Below are positions 17,510 to 26,500 of a stretch of 64,000 nucleotides of DNA, in pieces (within the stretch, counting starts at the first letter, position 1; every line of letters begins with the position of its first letter). Source of the stretch: an uncultured Paracoccaceae bacterium (GTDB taxonomy: Bacteria > Pseudomonadota > Alphaproteobacteria > Rhodobacterales > Rhodobacteraceae). A program made the position numbers and the translations under genes. Location of the stretch: assembly GCA_937146765.1 (NCBI GenBank), contig CAKZRP010000064.1:62001-126000 (forward strand). The letters are read 5' to 3'. A model generated the notes under the pieces. That model was given only the letters and a program-made list of their open reading frames with translations. It ran no database searches and was not told the DNA's origin.

Positions 17510-19516
17510 ATGGCACTACTGCTCGGGGTCGACACTGGGGGCACCTATACCGATGCGGTGCTGATCCGCGACGAAGTGGAGGTGATTGCCGCGGCCAAAT
17601 CTCTCACCACCCGGCAGGATCTGGCCATCGGGGTGGGTGGCGCAGTGCGGGCGGTGCTGGCGCAATCAGGCGTCGCGCCGTCGGAGGTCTCGCTGGCTGC
17701 CTTGTCGACGACTTTGGCCACCAATGCGCTGGTCGAGGGGCAAGGCGGGCGCGTGGCGCTGATCTACATCGGATTTCAGCCGCAGGATCTGGAGCGTCAT
17801 GGCCTGAGCGAGGCGCTGAAGGGCGATCCGGCCTTGATCCTCGCGGGTGGTCACACCCATGCGGGCAGCGCGGCGCAAAAGCTCGACACCGAGGCGTTGA
17901 TTTCCTTTTTGGAGACTGAATCTGCCGGGGTCAGCGGCTTTGCGGTGGCAGGGGTCTTTGCCACCCGCAATCCCGCGCATGAGCTGGAGGTGGCGCGGAT
18001 CATCCAGGAGCGCACCGGCGCACCGGTGACCTGTTCGCACCAGCTGTCAGCCAAGCTTAACGGGCCGAAACGGGCGCTGACCGCGGTGCTGAATGCGCGG
18101 CTGATCGGGATGATAGACCGGTTGATCAATCGGGCGGCAGATACGCTCACCGCAATCGGGATCGAGGCGCCGATGATGGTGGTGCGCGGCGATGGTGCCC
18201 TGATGTCGGCAGAACAGGCACGCAGCCGACCGATCGAGACGATCCTGAGCGGACCCGCGGCCTCGATCGTGGGCGCACGCTGGATGACCGGCGCGGATCA
18301 TGCCTTGGTGAGCGACATTGGCGGCACCACCACCGATGTGGCGCTGATCGAGCGGGGCCTGCCCAAGATCGACCCCGAAGGCGCGCAGGTGGGTGGGTTC
18401 CGCACCATGGTGGAGGCGGTGGCGATGCGCACCACCGGCCTTGGCGGCGACAGCCAGGTGCATCTGGTCACCGAGGGGCTGACCGGGGGGATCACCCTCG
18501 GGCCGCGACGGGTGCTGCCGATCTCGCTGCTTGCCACCGAGGCGCCGGAGGTGGTGCTGCCGACGCTGGAGGCGCAGCTGCGCGCGCCGGTGGTGGGTGA
18601 ATACGACGGACGGTTCGTGCGTGCGGTGATCGGCCAGCCGGTGGTTGGCCTCAGCGAGCGCGAGGCAGCGCTGCTGGCACGGATCGGCACCGCGGTGCAT
18701 CCGATGGGCGATGTGCTGCGGACCCGGATGGAACAGGGGGCGCTTTCGCGGCTGGTGGATCGCGGTTTGGTGCAGGTGGCGGGGGTGACGCCCTCGGATG
18801 CCAGCCATGCACTGGGGCGCGTTGCAGCCTGGAACCGGGAGGCGGCGGAGATGGCGCTGACCCTCTTTGCCCGCCGACGGGTGGGAAGCGGCGACATGGT
18901 GACCCGCGATGCGACAAGCCTGGCGCAGATGATCGTGGATCAGCTGACCGAGCAAACCGCCATGACCCTGCTGGAGTCGATCTTCGCCGAAGAGGCCGGG
19001 CTGTTCGGTGGCGAGCCGAAGGAACTGGCGCGCCATGTCTTGCTGCGCCGGGGTCTTGCCGGACACCGGGGGCTGCTGGCGCTGGACGCGCGCGTCAACG
19101 TGGATGTGATCGGGCTTGGAGCCTCGGCACCCAGCTATTACCCGGCGGTGGGCGAGCGATTGCGCTGCAAGATGATCCTGCCGGAACATGCCGGCGTGGC
19201 CAATGCCATCGGCGCCGTGGTGGGGCGGATCACGCAGCGGCGCGCGGGCACGGTCACGGCCCCGTCGGAGGGGCGCTTCCGGGTGCATTTCGAGACTGGC
19301 CCGCAGGATTTCAGCGCCAGCGAGGAGGCCATGGCGGCCCTAGAGGCGCAACTGCGTGCGGAGGCGGTCAAGGCTGCGGAAGAGGCCGGGGCGGAGGACA
19401 TCCATGTGCATGTCAGCCGCGATCTGCGTCTGGCCGAGGTGGAAGCGCGGCAGGTCTTTGTCGAGGCCACACTGACGGTGGAGGCCAGCGGCCGTCCCCG
19501 CGTGGCGCATGACTGA
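17510..19516 (+). CDS. Hydantoinase/oxoprolinase-type HyuA protein, orphan
   Basis: The 668-residue protein has the HyuA architecture. An N-terminal hydantoinase/oxoprolinase domain carries the actin-like phosphate loop GVDTGGTYTDAVL. A second ATPase motif SDIGGTTTDVALIE lies near residue 270, and a C-terminal HyuA domain follows. Such subunits do ATP-dependent cleavage of hydantoins, 5-oxoproline, or carboxylation of acetone, normally with a HyuB partner encoded next door. No HyuB is present here: upstream is queG and downstream a parS-like site and msrA. The substrate is unknown. The start at 17510 gives the proper N-terminus; the frame extends upstream into queG but without support. Confidence 0.82.
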   Translation: MALLLGVDTGGTYTDAVLIRDEVEVIAAAKSLTTRQDLAIGVGGAVRAVLAQSGVAPSEVSLAALSTTLATNALVEGQGGRVALIYIGFQPQDLERHGLSEALKGDPALILAGGHTHAGSAAQKLDTEALISFLETESAGVSGFAVAGVFATRNPAHELEVARIIQERTGAPVTCSHQLSAKLNGPKRALTAVLNARLIGMIDRLINRAADTLTAIGIEAPMMVVRGDGALMSAEQARSRPIETILSGPAASIVGARWMTGADHALVSDIGGTTTDVALIERGLPKIDPEGAQVGGFRTMVEAVAMRTTGLGGDSQVHLVTEGLTGGITLGPRRVLPISLLATEAPEVVLPTLEAQLRAPVVGEYDGRFVRAVIGQPVVGLSEREAALLARIGTAVHPMGDVLRTRMEQGALSRLVDRGLVQVAGVTPSDASHALGRVAAWNREAAEMALTLFARRRVGSGDMVTRDATSLAQMIVDQLTEQTAMTLLESIFAEEAGLFGGEPKELARHVLLRRGLAGHRGLLALDARVNVDVIGLGASAPSYYPAVGERLRCKMILPEHAGVANAIGAVVGRITQRRAGTVTAPSEGRFRVHFETGPQDFSASEEAMAALEAQLRAEAVKAAEEAGAEDIHVHVSRDLRLAEVEARQVFVEATLTVEASGRPRVAHD

Positions 19517-19522
19517 CTAAAG

Positions 19523-19549
19523 ACAGCCCCGCCGGTCGGACGGGGCTGT
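19523..19549 (+). terminator. Hairpin terminator after the HyuA-type gene
   Basis: ACAGCCCCG / CGGGGCTGT form a perfect 9-bp stem with a 9-base loop. Only a short T tract follows, so termination may be partial. Its 3' arm overlaps the first bases of the parS-like site. Confidence 0.55.
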
Positions 19550-19562
19550 TTCACGTGAAATC
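19547..19562. promoter_or_regulatory. parS-like ParB binding site
   Basis: TGTTTCACGTGAAATC matches the widely conserved chromosomal parS sequence (TGTTTCACGTGAAACA) at 14 of 16 positions, including the whole palindromic core TTTCACGTGAAA. It is intergenic, between convergent genes. Chromosomal parS sites cluster near the replication origin. The match is seen directly; ParB binding is inferred. Confidence 0.65.
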
Positions 19563-19577
19563 AGGCTCTAACAGGGC

Positions 19578-20093
19578 TTATTCGGCAGCCTTGTCCCGCT
19601 TTGGCAGCACCCAGTCGGGGCGGGCGAAATGGCAGGTGTAGCCATTGGGCAGGCGCTGGAGATAGTCCTGATGCTCCGGCTCCGCTTCCCAGAAGTCGCC
19701 GACAGGCTCAACCTCGGTCACCACCTTGCCGGGCCAGAGGCCGGAGGCGTTGACGTCCTCGATGGTGTCCAGGGCCACCGCCTTTTGTGCCTCGTCCACA
19801 TAGTAGATCGCGGAGCGATAGCTCATCCCGAAGTCATTGCCTTGACGGTTCTCGGTGGTCGGATCGTGGATCTGGAAGAAGAACTCCAGCATCTCGCGAT
19901 AGGAGGTCAGGGCCGGATCATAGATGATCTCGATCCCCTCAGCATGGGTGCCGTGGTTCTTGTAGGTCGCGTTGGGCACATCGCCGCCGGTGTAACCGAC
20001 GCGGGTGCTGATGACACCCTTGCGGTGCCGGATCAGCTCCTGCATGCCCCAGAAGCAGCCGCCGGCCAGAACGGCGCGTTCAGTCGTGCTCAT
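19578..20093 (-). CDS. msrA: Peptide methionine-S-sulfoxide reductase
   Basis: The 171-residue MsrA repairs S-methionine sulfoxide in proteins and has the catalytic GCFWG motif at residues 12-16. The conserved block [21 protein letters not shown] and a C-terminal cysteine (GYTCHF) are present. There is no signal peptide, so it is cytosolic. Its start overlaps the msrB stop by 4 bases (ATGA), so the pair is co-transcribed as msrB-msrA and covers both sulfoxide isomers. Confidence 0.95.
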   Translation of the reverse strand: MSTTERAVLAGGCFWGMQELIRHRKGVISTRVGYTGGDVPNATYKNHGTHAEGIEIIYDPALTSYREMLEFFFQIHDPTTENRQGNDFGMSYRSAIYYVDEAQKAVALDTIEDVNASGLWPGKVVTEVEPVGDFWEAEPEHQDYLQRLPNGYTCHFARPDWVLPKRDKAAE

Positions 20094-20539
20094 CGGTGGT
20101 CCTCCACTTGATTGACATAAGCGCCATAGCCTTCGTCTTCCATGTCGTCGAGATGGATAAAGCGCAAGGACGCCGAGTTGATGCAGTAGCGCAGGCCGCC
20201 CCGGTCGGCGGGACCGTCGGGGAAGACATGGCCGAGATGGCTGTCGCCATGGGTCGAGCGGACCTCGGTACGGATCATGCCAAGGCTGCGGTCCTCGATC
20301 TCCTGCACATGGGTCTGTTCGATCGGTTTGGTAAAGCTCGGCCAGCCGCAGCCGGATTCATATTTGTCCGAGGAGGCAAACAGCGGCTCGCCGGAAACGA
20401 TGTCGACGTAGATACCCGGCTCCTTGTTGTAGAGCAGCTTGCCGGTGCCGGGCCGTTCGGTGCCGGAATTCTGGGTGACATAGAATTCCTCCTCCGAGAG
20501 GGCGGCGATGGCGTCGGGGTTCTTGAAATAGGGGGTCAT
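20090..20539 (-). CDS. msrB: Peptide methionine-R-sulfoxide reductase
   Basis: The 149-residue MsrB repairs R-methionine sulfoxide. The catalytic cysteine is in [11 protein letters not shown] near the C-terminus and the family block CGWPSF is present. The two CxxC pairs that bind structural zinc in many MsrB proteins are missing: at those sites the sequence reads VSGEPLF and [12 protein letters not shown]. This is therefore the zinc-free type. The start at 20539 gives the expected N-terminus [11 protein letters not shown] behind a GGAGAGG site. It is divergent from the glutathione peroxidase gene. Confidence 0.93.
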   Translation of the reverse strand: MTPYFKNPDAIAALSEEEFYVTQNSGTERPGTGKLLYNKEPGIYVDIVSGEPLFASSDKYESGCGWPSFTKPIEQTHVQEIEDRSLGMIRTEVRSTHGDSHLGHVFPDGPADRGGLRYCINSASLRFIHLDDMEDEGYGAYVNQVEDHR

Positions 20540-20697
20540 GAGCCTCTCCCAGGGTGTCTCGATGAGCCAGTAAGTGGGGTCGCAGACTGCGCTTTCAAAC
20601 CCTGATTTGCAAGAGGCGGCTTGCAGGGGCCGGGCAAATGACAAAAAGTGATCCCAGGTGACGGCGCCGCCGTAGTCTGATCGAAGGGAGACTGTCG

Positions 20698-21222
20698 ATG
20701 CGCGCGTTTTTGACTGGCCTATTGATGTCACTGGTGGCGACGACCTCGCAAGGCGCGCCGGTCAGCGGTGTGTTCCAATCCATCGACGGCGGCACTTTGG
20801 ATCTGGAGACCTACCGCGGGCGGCCGGTGCTGGTGGTCAATACCGCCTCTATGTGCGGCTTCACCGGTCAGTATGACGATATGCAGGTGCTTTATGACAC
20901 CTACCGCGATCAGGGTTTGGTGGTGTTGGCGGTGCCCTCCAATGATTTCAACCAGGAACTGGGCAGCGCCGAGGAGGTGCTGGAGTTTTGCGAGGTGCGG
21001 TTTGACCTCGACCTGCCGCTGGCCGATATCACCCCGGTGACAGGTGCGGCGGCGCATCCCTTTTATCAGGCCGTGCGGCAGCAGACCGGTTTTGTGCCGC
21101 GCTGGAACTTCAACAAGATCCTGCTGTCGCCGCGGGGCGAGGTGGTGGCGACCTGGGGGTCGCTCACCAAGCCGATGTCGAGCAGCATCCGTCGTGCGGT
21201 CGAAGAACAGCTGAAAGGGTGA
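20698..21222 (+). CDS. Glutathione peroxidase family protein, exported
   Basis: The 174-residue protein starts with a signal peptide-like stretch ([20 protein letters not shown]). The peroxidatic cysteine is in [12 protein letters not shown] and the WNFNKILL block gives the conserved Trp and Asn. It is a cysteine-type (non-seleno) peroxidase that would reduce peroxides in the periplasm, probably with thioredoxin-like donors. It is divergent from msrB-msrA with 158 bases between starts, suggesting shared stress control. Confidence 0.87.
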   Translation: MRAFLTGLLMSLVATTSQGAPVSGVFQSIDGGTLDLETYRGRPVLVVNTASMCGFTGQYDDMQVLYDTYRDQGLVVLAVPSNDFNQELGSAEEVLEFCEVRFDLDLPLADITPVTGAAAHPFYQAVRQQTGFVPRWNFNKILLSPRGEVVATWGSLTKPMSSSIRRAVEEQLKG

Positions 21223-21226
21223 CCGA

Positions 21227-22138
21227 TCAGTCCTGCTGGGCGGCAAAGGAGCCGACAGGCCGGGCGGGGGTAGCATTGGGCTGGCGGGAGAGCTGCACCG
21301 CAAGGATGCCGAGGGTCACCACACCGACGCCGATCAGATCGAGCATCCCCAGGCTCTCGCCCAGAAGCAGGCTGGCAATGGCAACGCCGAAGACCGGGTT
21401 GAGGAAATGGAAGGTCGCCGCCCGCACCGCGCCGATGCGGTTGAGCAGCACCACCCAGATGAAGGTCGCCATCAACCCCGGCACCACGGTGGTATAGGCA
21501 AAGGCCAGTACCAGCGGCAGTGAGGGTTCGACCCGGATCGTCTCGAACAGCAGCGCTGCAGGGAAGAGCACCGCCGAGCCGATCAGCATTTGCAGGCCTA
21601 CGACCATCATGAAATTGCCGCCCGAAGTCGCCCCTCGCAGGGCGAGTGTCGCGGTGGTTAGGGCCAGCACGCCAAGGCCGCAGAGGGCGATCCCGAGCAG
21701 GTCCACGCCGGCGCTGATGCGGGTGCCCATGATAAGGGCCACACCGGCGACACCCGCCACAAGGCCCGCGATCCCCAGCGGTCGGATGGTCTCACGGAAG
21801 ATCAAGAGCGAGGCCAGAGCAACCAGTAGCGGCATGGTGGAGGCGATGATCGCGGCGACACTGGCGCCGACCCATTGCATCGCCACGAAGTTGAGACCGA
21901 GGTAGAGCGCATTCTGACAGATGCCGAAGATCACGGTCGCCTTCCACTGGGCGGGTGTGAGCCGCCAGCTCTGGCCCATGGCACGGGCGATCATCACCCC
22001 GATGAGGCCGGAGATCAGGAACCGCATCGCCAGCGAGAACAGCGGCGAGGCATCCGCGACGATGATCCTTGCCGAGGTGAAGGCCGAGGACCACATCAGG
22101 GCGAAGGTCAGCCCCATCGCTATTGCACGCAGATCCAT
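21227..22138 (-). CDS. EamA/DMT-family transporter
   Basis: The 303-residue protein has ten predicted membrane helices in two EamA repeats (drug/metabolite transporter superfamily). Typical segments are GLTFALMWSSAFTSARII in helix 1 and FHFLNPVFGVAIASLLLGE in the second repeat. It is probably an exporter of amino acids or metabolites; the substrate cannot be read from sequence. The start at 22138 is set by a GAGGACA ribosome site; an upstream extension adds a non-membrane segment. It is convergent with the Gpx gene, 4 bases apart. Confidence 0.85.
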   Translation of the reverse strand: MDLRAIAMGLTFALMWSSAFTSARIIVADASPLFSLAMRFLISGLIGVMIARAMGQSWRLTPAQWKATVIFGICQNALYLGLNFVAMQWVGASVAAIIASTMPLLVALASLLIFRETIRPLGIAGLVAGVAGVALIMGTRISAGVDLLGIALCGLGVLALTTATLALRGATSGGNFMMVVGLQMLIGSAVLFPAALLFETIRVEPSLPLVLAFAYTTVVPGLMATFIWVVLLNRIGAVRAATFHFLNPVFGVAIASLLLGESLGMLDLIGVGVVTLGILAVQLSRQPNATPARPVGSFAAQQD

Positions 22139-22225
22139 CGATGTTGTCCTCTCGGGTGATTTTGCCCGCAGGCTAGCGGCTTGGCTAACATGTGAACAGA
22201 GTGGAGAACGGGATTGGTACAATAG

Positions 22226-22252
22226 AAAAGGGCCACCCAAACGGGCAGCCCT
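22226..22252 (-). terminator. Terminator of the HU gene
   Basis: On the reverse strand AGGGCTGCCC / GGGTGGCCCT form a 10-bp stem (two G-U pairs) with a 4-base loop, followed by TTTTC. It lies 36 bases beyond the hup stop codon. Confidence 0.75.
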
Positions 22253-22288
22253 CGAAGCGGTGCGCCTTGGCCGCAGGGCCGATCAGGC

Positions 22289-22576
22289 TTAGCCGTTCAC
22301 GCTGTCCTTCAGCGCTTTGGCAATGGTCATTTTCACGACCTTGTCTGCTTCTTTCACGAATTTCTCGCCGGTGGCCGGGTTGCGCACTTCGCGCTCGGGA
22401 CGCTCGCGGCAATAGATCTTGCCGACACCCGGCAGAGTCACGGCACCACCGCCGGACACTTCACGGGTGATCAGGTTGCACACGGCATCCAGAGCGGAAC
22501 CAGCGGTTTTCTTGTCGCTGCCCATTTCCTCAGCCAGCGCTGCCACAAGCTGAGTTTTGGTCATCGGTTTGGACAT
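22289..22576 (-). CDS. hup: HU-family DNA-binding protein
   Basis: The 95-residue nucleoid protein begins MSKPMTKTQLVAALAEEMG. It carries the HU DNA-binding arm with GVGKIYCRERPEREVRNPAT, including the conserved RNPxT. HU dimers bend and compact DNA. The start at 22576 is chosen because of the strong AAGGAGAG ribosome site; a longer frame to 22618 has no such support. It has its own terminator and is likely highly expressed. Confidence 0.93.
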   Translation of the reverse strand: MSKPMTKTQLVAALAEEMGSDKKTAGSALDAVCNLITREVSGGGAVTLPGVGKIYCRERPEREVRNPATGEKFVKEADKVVKMTIAKALKDSVNG

Positions 22577-22719
22577 TCTTAGCTCTCCTTGAAACTGCCC
22601 GACGTGTTGGGGCCTCATCGCGTAACATTAGCGTTATGTTGTGGGACAACACAACGCGTAGTGGGCAAGATCAAGCGCCAAACAAGCAAATTTCCGTGGA
22701 AAAAACCACATTTTCACGC

Positions 22720-24186
22720 TTACAGGAAGGCGGTTTCGTCGAAAGAGCGCAATTTCCGGCTGTGAAGGCGCTCCAGCGGCATGCTGCGGAGCTTCTCCAT
22801 CGCCTTGATCCCGATGAGAAGATGGCGCGAAACCTGGGTGCGATAAAAGTCCGACGCCATCCCCGGCAGCTTCAATTCGCCGTGCAAGGGCTTGTCGGAA
22901 ATGCACAGAAGCGTGCCATAGGGCACCCGGAACCGATAGCCATTGGCGGCGATGGTGGCGCTCTCCATATCAAGAGCAATGGCACGCGATTGGCTCAGGC
23001 GTTGCACGGGGCCGGACTGGTCGCGCAGTTCCCAGTTGCGGTTGTCGTGACTGGCGACGGTGCCGGTGCGCATGATCCGCTTGAGGTCAAAGCCCTCATA
23101 GCCAGTTTCTTGCGCCACCGCCTCTTCCAGCGCGACCTGGATTTCCGCCAACGCCGGGATCGGTACCCAGACCGGAAGGTCAGCATCGAGCACGTGATCT
23201 TCGCGCAGGTAGGCATGGGCGAGCACAAAGTCCCCCAGCGCCTGAGAGTTCCGCAGGCCGGCGCAGTGACCCACCATCAGCCAGGCATGGGGCCGCAGCA
23301 CGGCGATATGGTCCGTCGCGGTCTTGGCGTTTGAAGGGCCGACGCCGATGTTGACCAGCGTGATACCGTTCCCGTCCGCCCGCTTCAGGTGGTAGGTCGG
23401 CATCTGCGGCATCTTGGGCGAGGCAGCAAGCGCGCCATCTGGTGTGGTGATCTCCTCGTTGCCGGTGGAGACAAAGCTGGTGTAGCCGCTGTCCGGATCG
23501 GCCAGCTGCGCGCGGGCATAGGCCTCAAACTCGGTCACGTAGAACTGGTAGTTGGTGAACAAGACGTGGTTCTGGAAATGCTCGGGGTCGGTCGCGGTGT
23601 AATGCGACAGCCGCGCGAGCGAGTAGTCGACCCGCTGCGCGGTAAACAGGGACAGGGCGCCGACGCCATTGACCGGCACAAAGGTGCCATTGACGATGTC
23701 GTCATTGGTGGTCGCCAAATCAGGGACGTCAAAGACATCGCGCAGAGTGAATTTCGCCGCACCTTCCTGTGGCACCGTTAGACCGGGGCGCGAGGCCACC
23801 GCGAAATGCACCGGCATCGGCGTGTCCGAGACGCCTACTGTCACCGGCTGACCATGGTTCTTCAGGAGTAGGCCGATCTGCTGCTCCAGGTACTTTCGGA
23901 ACAGGTCGGGGCGGGTCACCGTGGTGGCATAGGTGCCGGGATCGGCCACATGGCCGAAGGCGAGGCGACTGTCGACCTGGGCATAGGTGGTGGTGGTGAA
24001 ACGCACCTCCGGGTAGAAGGCGCGGATCCGGCTGCCGGGGGCGGCTCCGGCCCGCATCGCGTCAAGGAACTCATCGCAGAGAAAGCTGGTTGCAGTGTCG
24101 TAGAGCTCGACCAGCCGCGCCACGGCGGCTTTGGGGTCGGTAAAGCTGGTCGCTTCGGGCAGGGAGGGTGTCTTGATATCACTCAT
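22720..24186 (-). CDS. amn: AMP nucleosidase
   Basis: The 488-residue Amn hydrolyses AMP to adenine and ribose 5-phosphate. It has the long N-terminal regulatory domain and a C-terminal nucleoside-phosphorylase-like domain with GVGPSNAKTATDHIAVLRP and AIALDMESATIAANGYRFR, whose MESA segment is typical of the nucleosidase active site. The first 8 bases overlap the end of ade, so the two are co-translated. The product adenine is the substrate of the adjacent enzyme. Confidence 0.94.
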   Translation of the reverse strand: MSDIKTPSLPEATSFTDPKAAVARLVELYDTATSFLCDEFLDAMRAGAAPGSRIRAFYPEVRFTTTTYAQVDSRLAFGHVADPGTYATTVTRPDLFRKYLEQQIGLLLKNHGQPVTVGVSDTPMPVHFAVASRPGLTVPQEGAAKFTLRDVFDVPDLATTNDDIVNGTFVPVNGVGALSLFTAQRVDYSLARLSHYTATDPEHFQNHVLFTNYQFYVTEFEAYARAQLADPDSGYTSFVSTGNEEITTPDGALAASPKMPQMPTYHLKRADGNGITLVNIGVGPSNAKTATDHIAVLRPHAWLMVGHCAGLRNSQALGDFVLAHAYLREDHVLDADLPVWVPIPALAEIQVALEEAVAQETGYEGFDLKRIMRTGTVASHDNRNWELRDQSGPVQRLSQSRAIALDMESATIAANGYRFRVPYGTLLCISDKPLHGELKLPGMASDFYRTQVSRHLLIGIKAMEKLRSMPLERLHSRKLRSFDETAFL

Positions 24187-25984
24187 TGAAAGGCTCGATC
24201 ACTGGAATTTTCTTGAAACTGCGCACATCGACAAGGCCAAGGTCACTGATCCGCAGTTCCGGGATCACCACCAGCGCCAGAAGCGAGTGCTGCATATAGG
24301 CGTTGTTCAGTTTGCAGCCGCAGGCGACCATCGCCTCGACCAGCTGCTGCGCTTTGGCCGCCACTTCAGAAGCGGGACTGTCGGACATCAGGCCTGCGAT
24401 GGGCAGTTCGACCAGCGCCAGCTCCTCGCCCTCGCGGAAGATCGTGATGCCACCGCCCACCTCGGCCAGACGGTTCGCCGCCAGGGCCATCTGCGCGCGG
24501 TCGGTGCCGACCACAATCATATGGTGGCTGTCATGGGCGACGGTGGAGGCCATCGCCATTTTGCCCTGATAGCCGAAACCGGAGACAAAGGCATTGGTAA
24601 CGCCGCCCGTGGCCCGGTGCCGTTCCACCAGCGCGATCTGGCAAACCTCGCCAGTGCCCTCGACCAGACCGTCCTTCACCGGCAGTTCCGCCTTCAGCGC
24701 CTTGGTCGGGGCCTGGTTCTCGACCACGCCGATCACATTGGCGGTGACCGCATTGGCGCCCTCGGGGGCTGCGAGTTCAAAGTCGGCGGCGGTGAGTTCG
24801 TGGCCCAGATGCACGGTGCCCCGCGCGCTGTCGGGCCAATCGAGATGCGGGCAATCCACCTTGATCGCGCCTGCTTCGGCAACGATCTGGCCGCGTGCGA
24901 TCACAACCTCGATCGGTAGCGTTCGCAGGTCCGAGGTCAGGATCACATCGGCGCGCCGCCCGGGGGTGATCGAGCCGATCTCGCGCTCCAACCCGAAATG
25001 GGTGGCGGTGTTGATCGTCGCCATCTGCAGCGCGATCAGCGGATCACAACCGCAGTCGATCGCATGGCGCACCACGCGGTTCATATGCCCCTCGTTGACC
25101 AAGGTGCCGGAGTGGCAATCATCGGTGCAGAGGATGAAGTTGCGCGGATCCAGCCCCTTTTCGGTGATCGCGGTGATCTGCGCCTTTACGTCGTACCAGG
25201 CCGAGCCGAGCCGCACCATCGCCCGCATCCCCTGCCGCATCCGCGCAATCGCATCTGCCTCGCAGGTGCCTTCGTGGTCGTCCGCCGGGCCGCCCGCCAC
25301 ATAGGCGGCGAAGTTCGGCCCCAGATCGGGGGAGGCATAATGCCCGCCCACCGTTTTGCCCGCGCGTTGGGTGGCGGCGATCTCCGCCAGCATCTTGGGG
25401 TCGGCATTGGCCACCCCGGGAAAGTTCATCATCTCTCCGAGACCGATGATCCCGGGCCAGGTCATCGCCTCGGCGACATCCTCGGCGGAAATCTCGTAGC
25501 CCGTGGTCTCCAGCCCCGGCGCGGAGGGCGCACAAGACGGCATCTGGGTGTAGATGTTGACGGGCTGCAACAGCGCCTCGTCATGCATCAACCGCACGCC
25601 CTCAAGCCCAAGTACGTTGGCGATCTCATGCGGGTCGGTGAACATGGTGGTGGTGCCATGCGGGATCACCGCCCGGGCAAATTCCGCCGGGGTCAGCATT
25701 CCCGATTCAATATGCATGTGCCCATCACAAAGCCCCGGCACCATATAGCGCCCCTCAGCCTCGATCACCTGGGTGTCGGGACCGGTGCAATACGAGGCAT
25801 CCGGGCCCACATAGGCGATGCGGCCCGCCTTGATCGCGATGTCATGTCCGTCGAGCACTTCCCGGGTGTGCACATTGACCCATTTGCCGTTGCGGATCAC
25901 CGTATCGGCAGGGCTGCGTCCTGCAGCGGTTTCGACCAGGTGGTGGGCGACGTCGGGCCAGCTTGGGAAAGTCTTGTGTGTCAT
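24179..25984 (-). CDS. ade: Adenine deaminase
   Basis: The 601-residue amidohydrolase converts adenine to hypoxanthine and ammonia. Metal-ligand histidines are in DGHMHIESGM near residue 90. Further motifs are DPHEIANVLG and the DDCHSG aspartate block of the AdeC family. It is the first gene of a two-gene unit with amn: AMP goes to adenine, then to hypoxanthine, for purine and ammonium salvage. Length is normal. It is divergent from arsC. Confidence 0.95.
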   Translation of the reverse strand: MTHKTFPSWPDVAHHLVETAAGRSPADTVIRNGKWVNVHTREVLDGHDIAIKAGRIAYVGPDASYCTGPDTQVIEAEGRYMVPGLCDGHMHIESGMLTPAEFARAVIPHGTTTMFTDPHEIANVLGLEGVRLMHDEALLQPVNIYTQMPSCAPSAPGLETTGYEISAEDVAEAMTWPGIIGLGEMMNFPGVANADPKMLAEIAATQRAGKTVGGHYASPDLGPNFAAYVAGGPADDHEGTCEADAIARMRQGMRAMVRLGSAWYDVKAQITAITEKGLDPRNFILCTDDCHSGTLVNEGHMNRVVRHAIDCGCDPLIALQMATINTATHFGLEREIGSITPGRRADVILTSDLRTLPIEVVIARGQIVAEAGAIKVDCPHLDWPDSARGTVHLGHELTAADFELAAPEGANAVTANVIGVVENQAPTKALKAELPVKDGLVEGTGEVCQIALVERHRATGGVTNAFVSGFGYQGKMAMASTVAHDSHHMIVVGTDRAQMALAANRLAEVGGGITIFREGEELALVELPIAGLMSDSPASEVAAKAQQLVEAMVACGCKLNNAYMQHSLLALVVIPELRISDLGLVDVRSFKKIPVIEPFNE

Positions 25985-26072
25985 GGCCTACTGTTATTGA
26001 TTGCGTTGAGGCGTGCAAGTCCCCTAATTCGCTTTCATAACAGCGTCATGAACCGCGAGGTAAAGCCCTGCC

Positions 26073-26498
26073 ATGGATATCGTCATTCACCACAATCCAG
26101 ACTGCGGCACCTCGCGCAACGTCCTGAAAATCATCCGCGATGCGGGCTATGATCCAACCGTGATCGCCTATCTGGACACCGGCTGGACCCGACCGCAATT
26201 GCTGGCCCTGTTTGCCGCCGCGGGCCTGCGTCCGCGCGATGCCTTGCGCAGCCAGCGCTCGCCGGCGCAAGAACTGGGTCTATTGGAAGACGGTGTCAGC
26301 GACGAGGTGATCCTCGAGCATATGCTGCTGCATCCCATTCTGGTCAATCGTCCGATCGTGGCCTGCAGGAATGGGGTCAGGCTGTGCCGTCCTTCCGGTG
26401 CCGTGCTGGACCTGCTCGATACCTGGCCCAAAGGCCCCTGGGTCAAGGAGGATGGCCAGATCCTCATCGATGCCGACGGCGCCAAGGTCGGAGACTGA
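26073..26498 (+). CDS. arsC: Arsenate reductase (glutaredoxin-coupled)
   Basis: The 141-residue ArsC has the catalytic Cys in HNPDCGTSRN (residue 11) and the arginine-containing HPILVNRPIV block near residue 90. It reduces arsenate to arsenite using glutathione and glutaredoxin. No arsR, arsB or acr3 gene lies nearby, so this is a stand-alone copy that may have another substrate. It ends 2 bases from the convergent GlxA-type regulator. Confidence 0.92.
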   Translation: MDIVIHHNPDCGTSRNVLKIIRDAGYDPTVIAYLDTGWTRPQLLALFAAAGLRPRDALRSQRSPAQELGLLEDGVSDEVILEHMLLHPILVNRPIVACRNGVRLCRPSGAVLDLLDTWPKGPWVKEDGQILIDADGAKVGD

Positions 26499-26500
26499 GC

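Noticed and set aside
26073..26498. arsC as part of an arsenic resistance island
   Set aside because: No arsR, arsB, acr3 or arsH gene is near; it looks like a stand-alone housekeeping copy.
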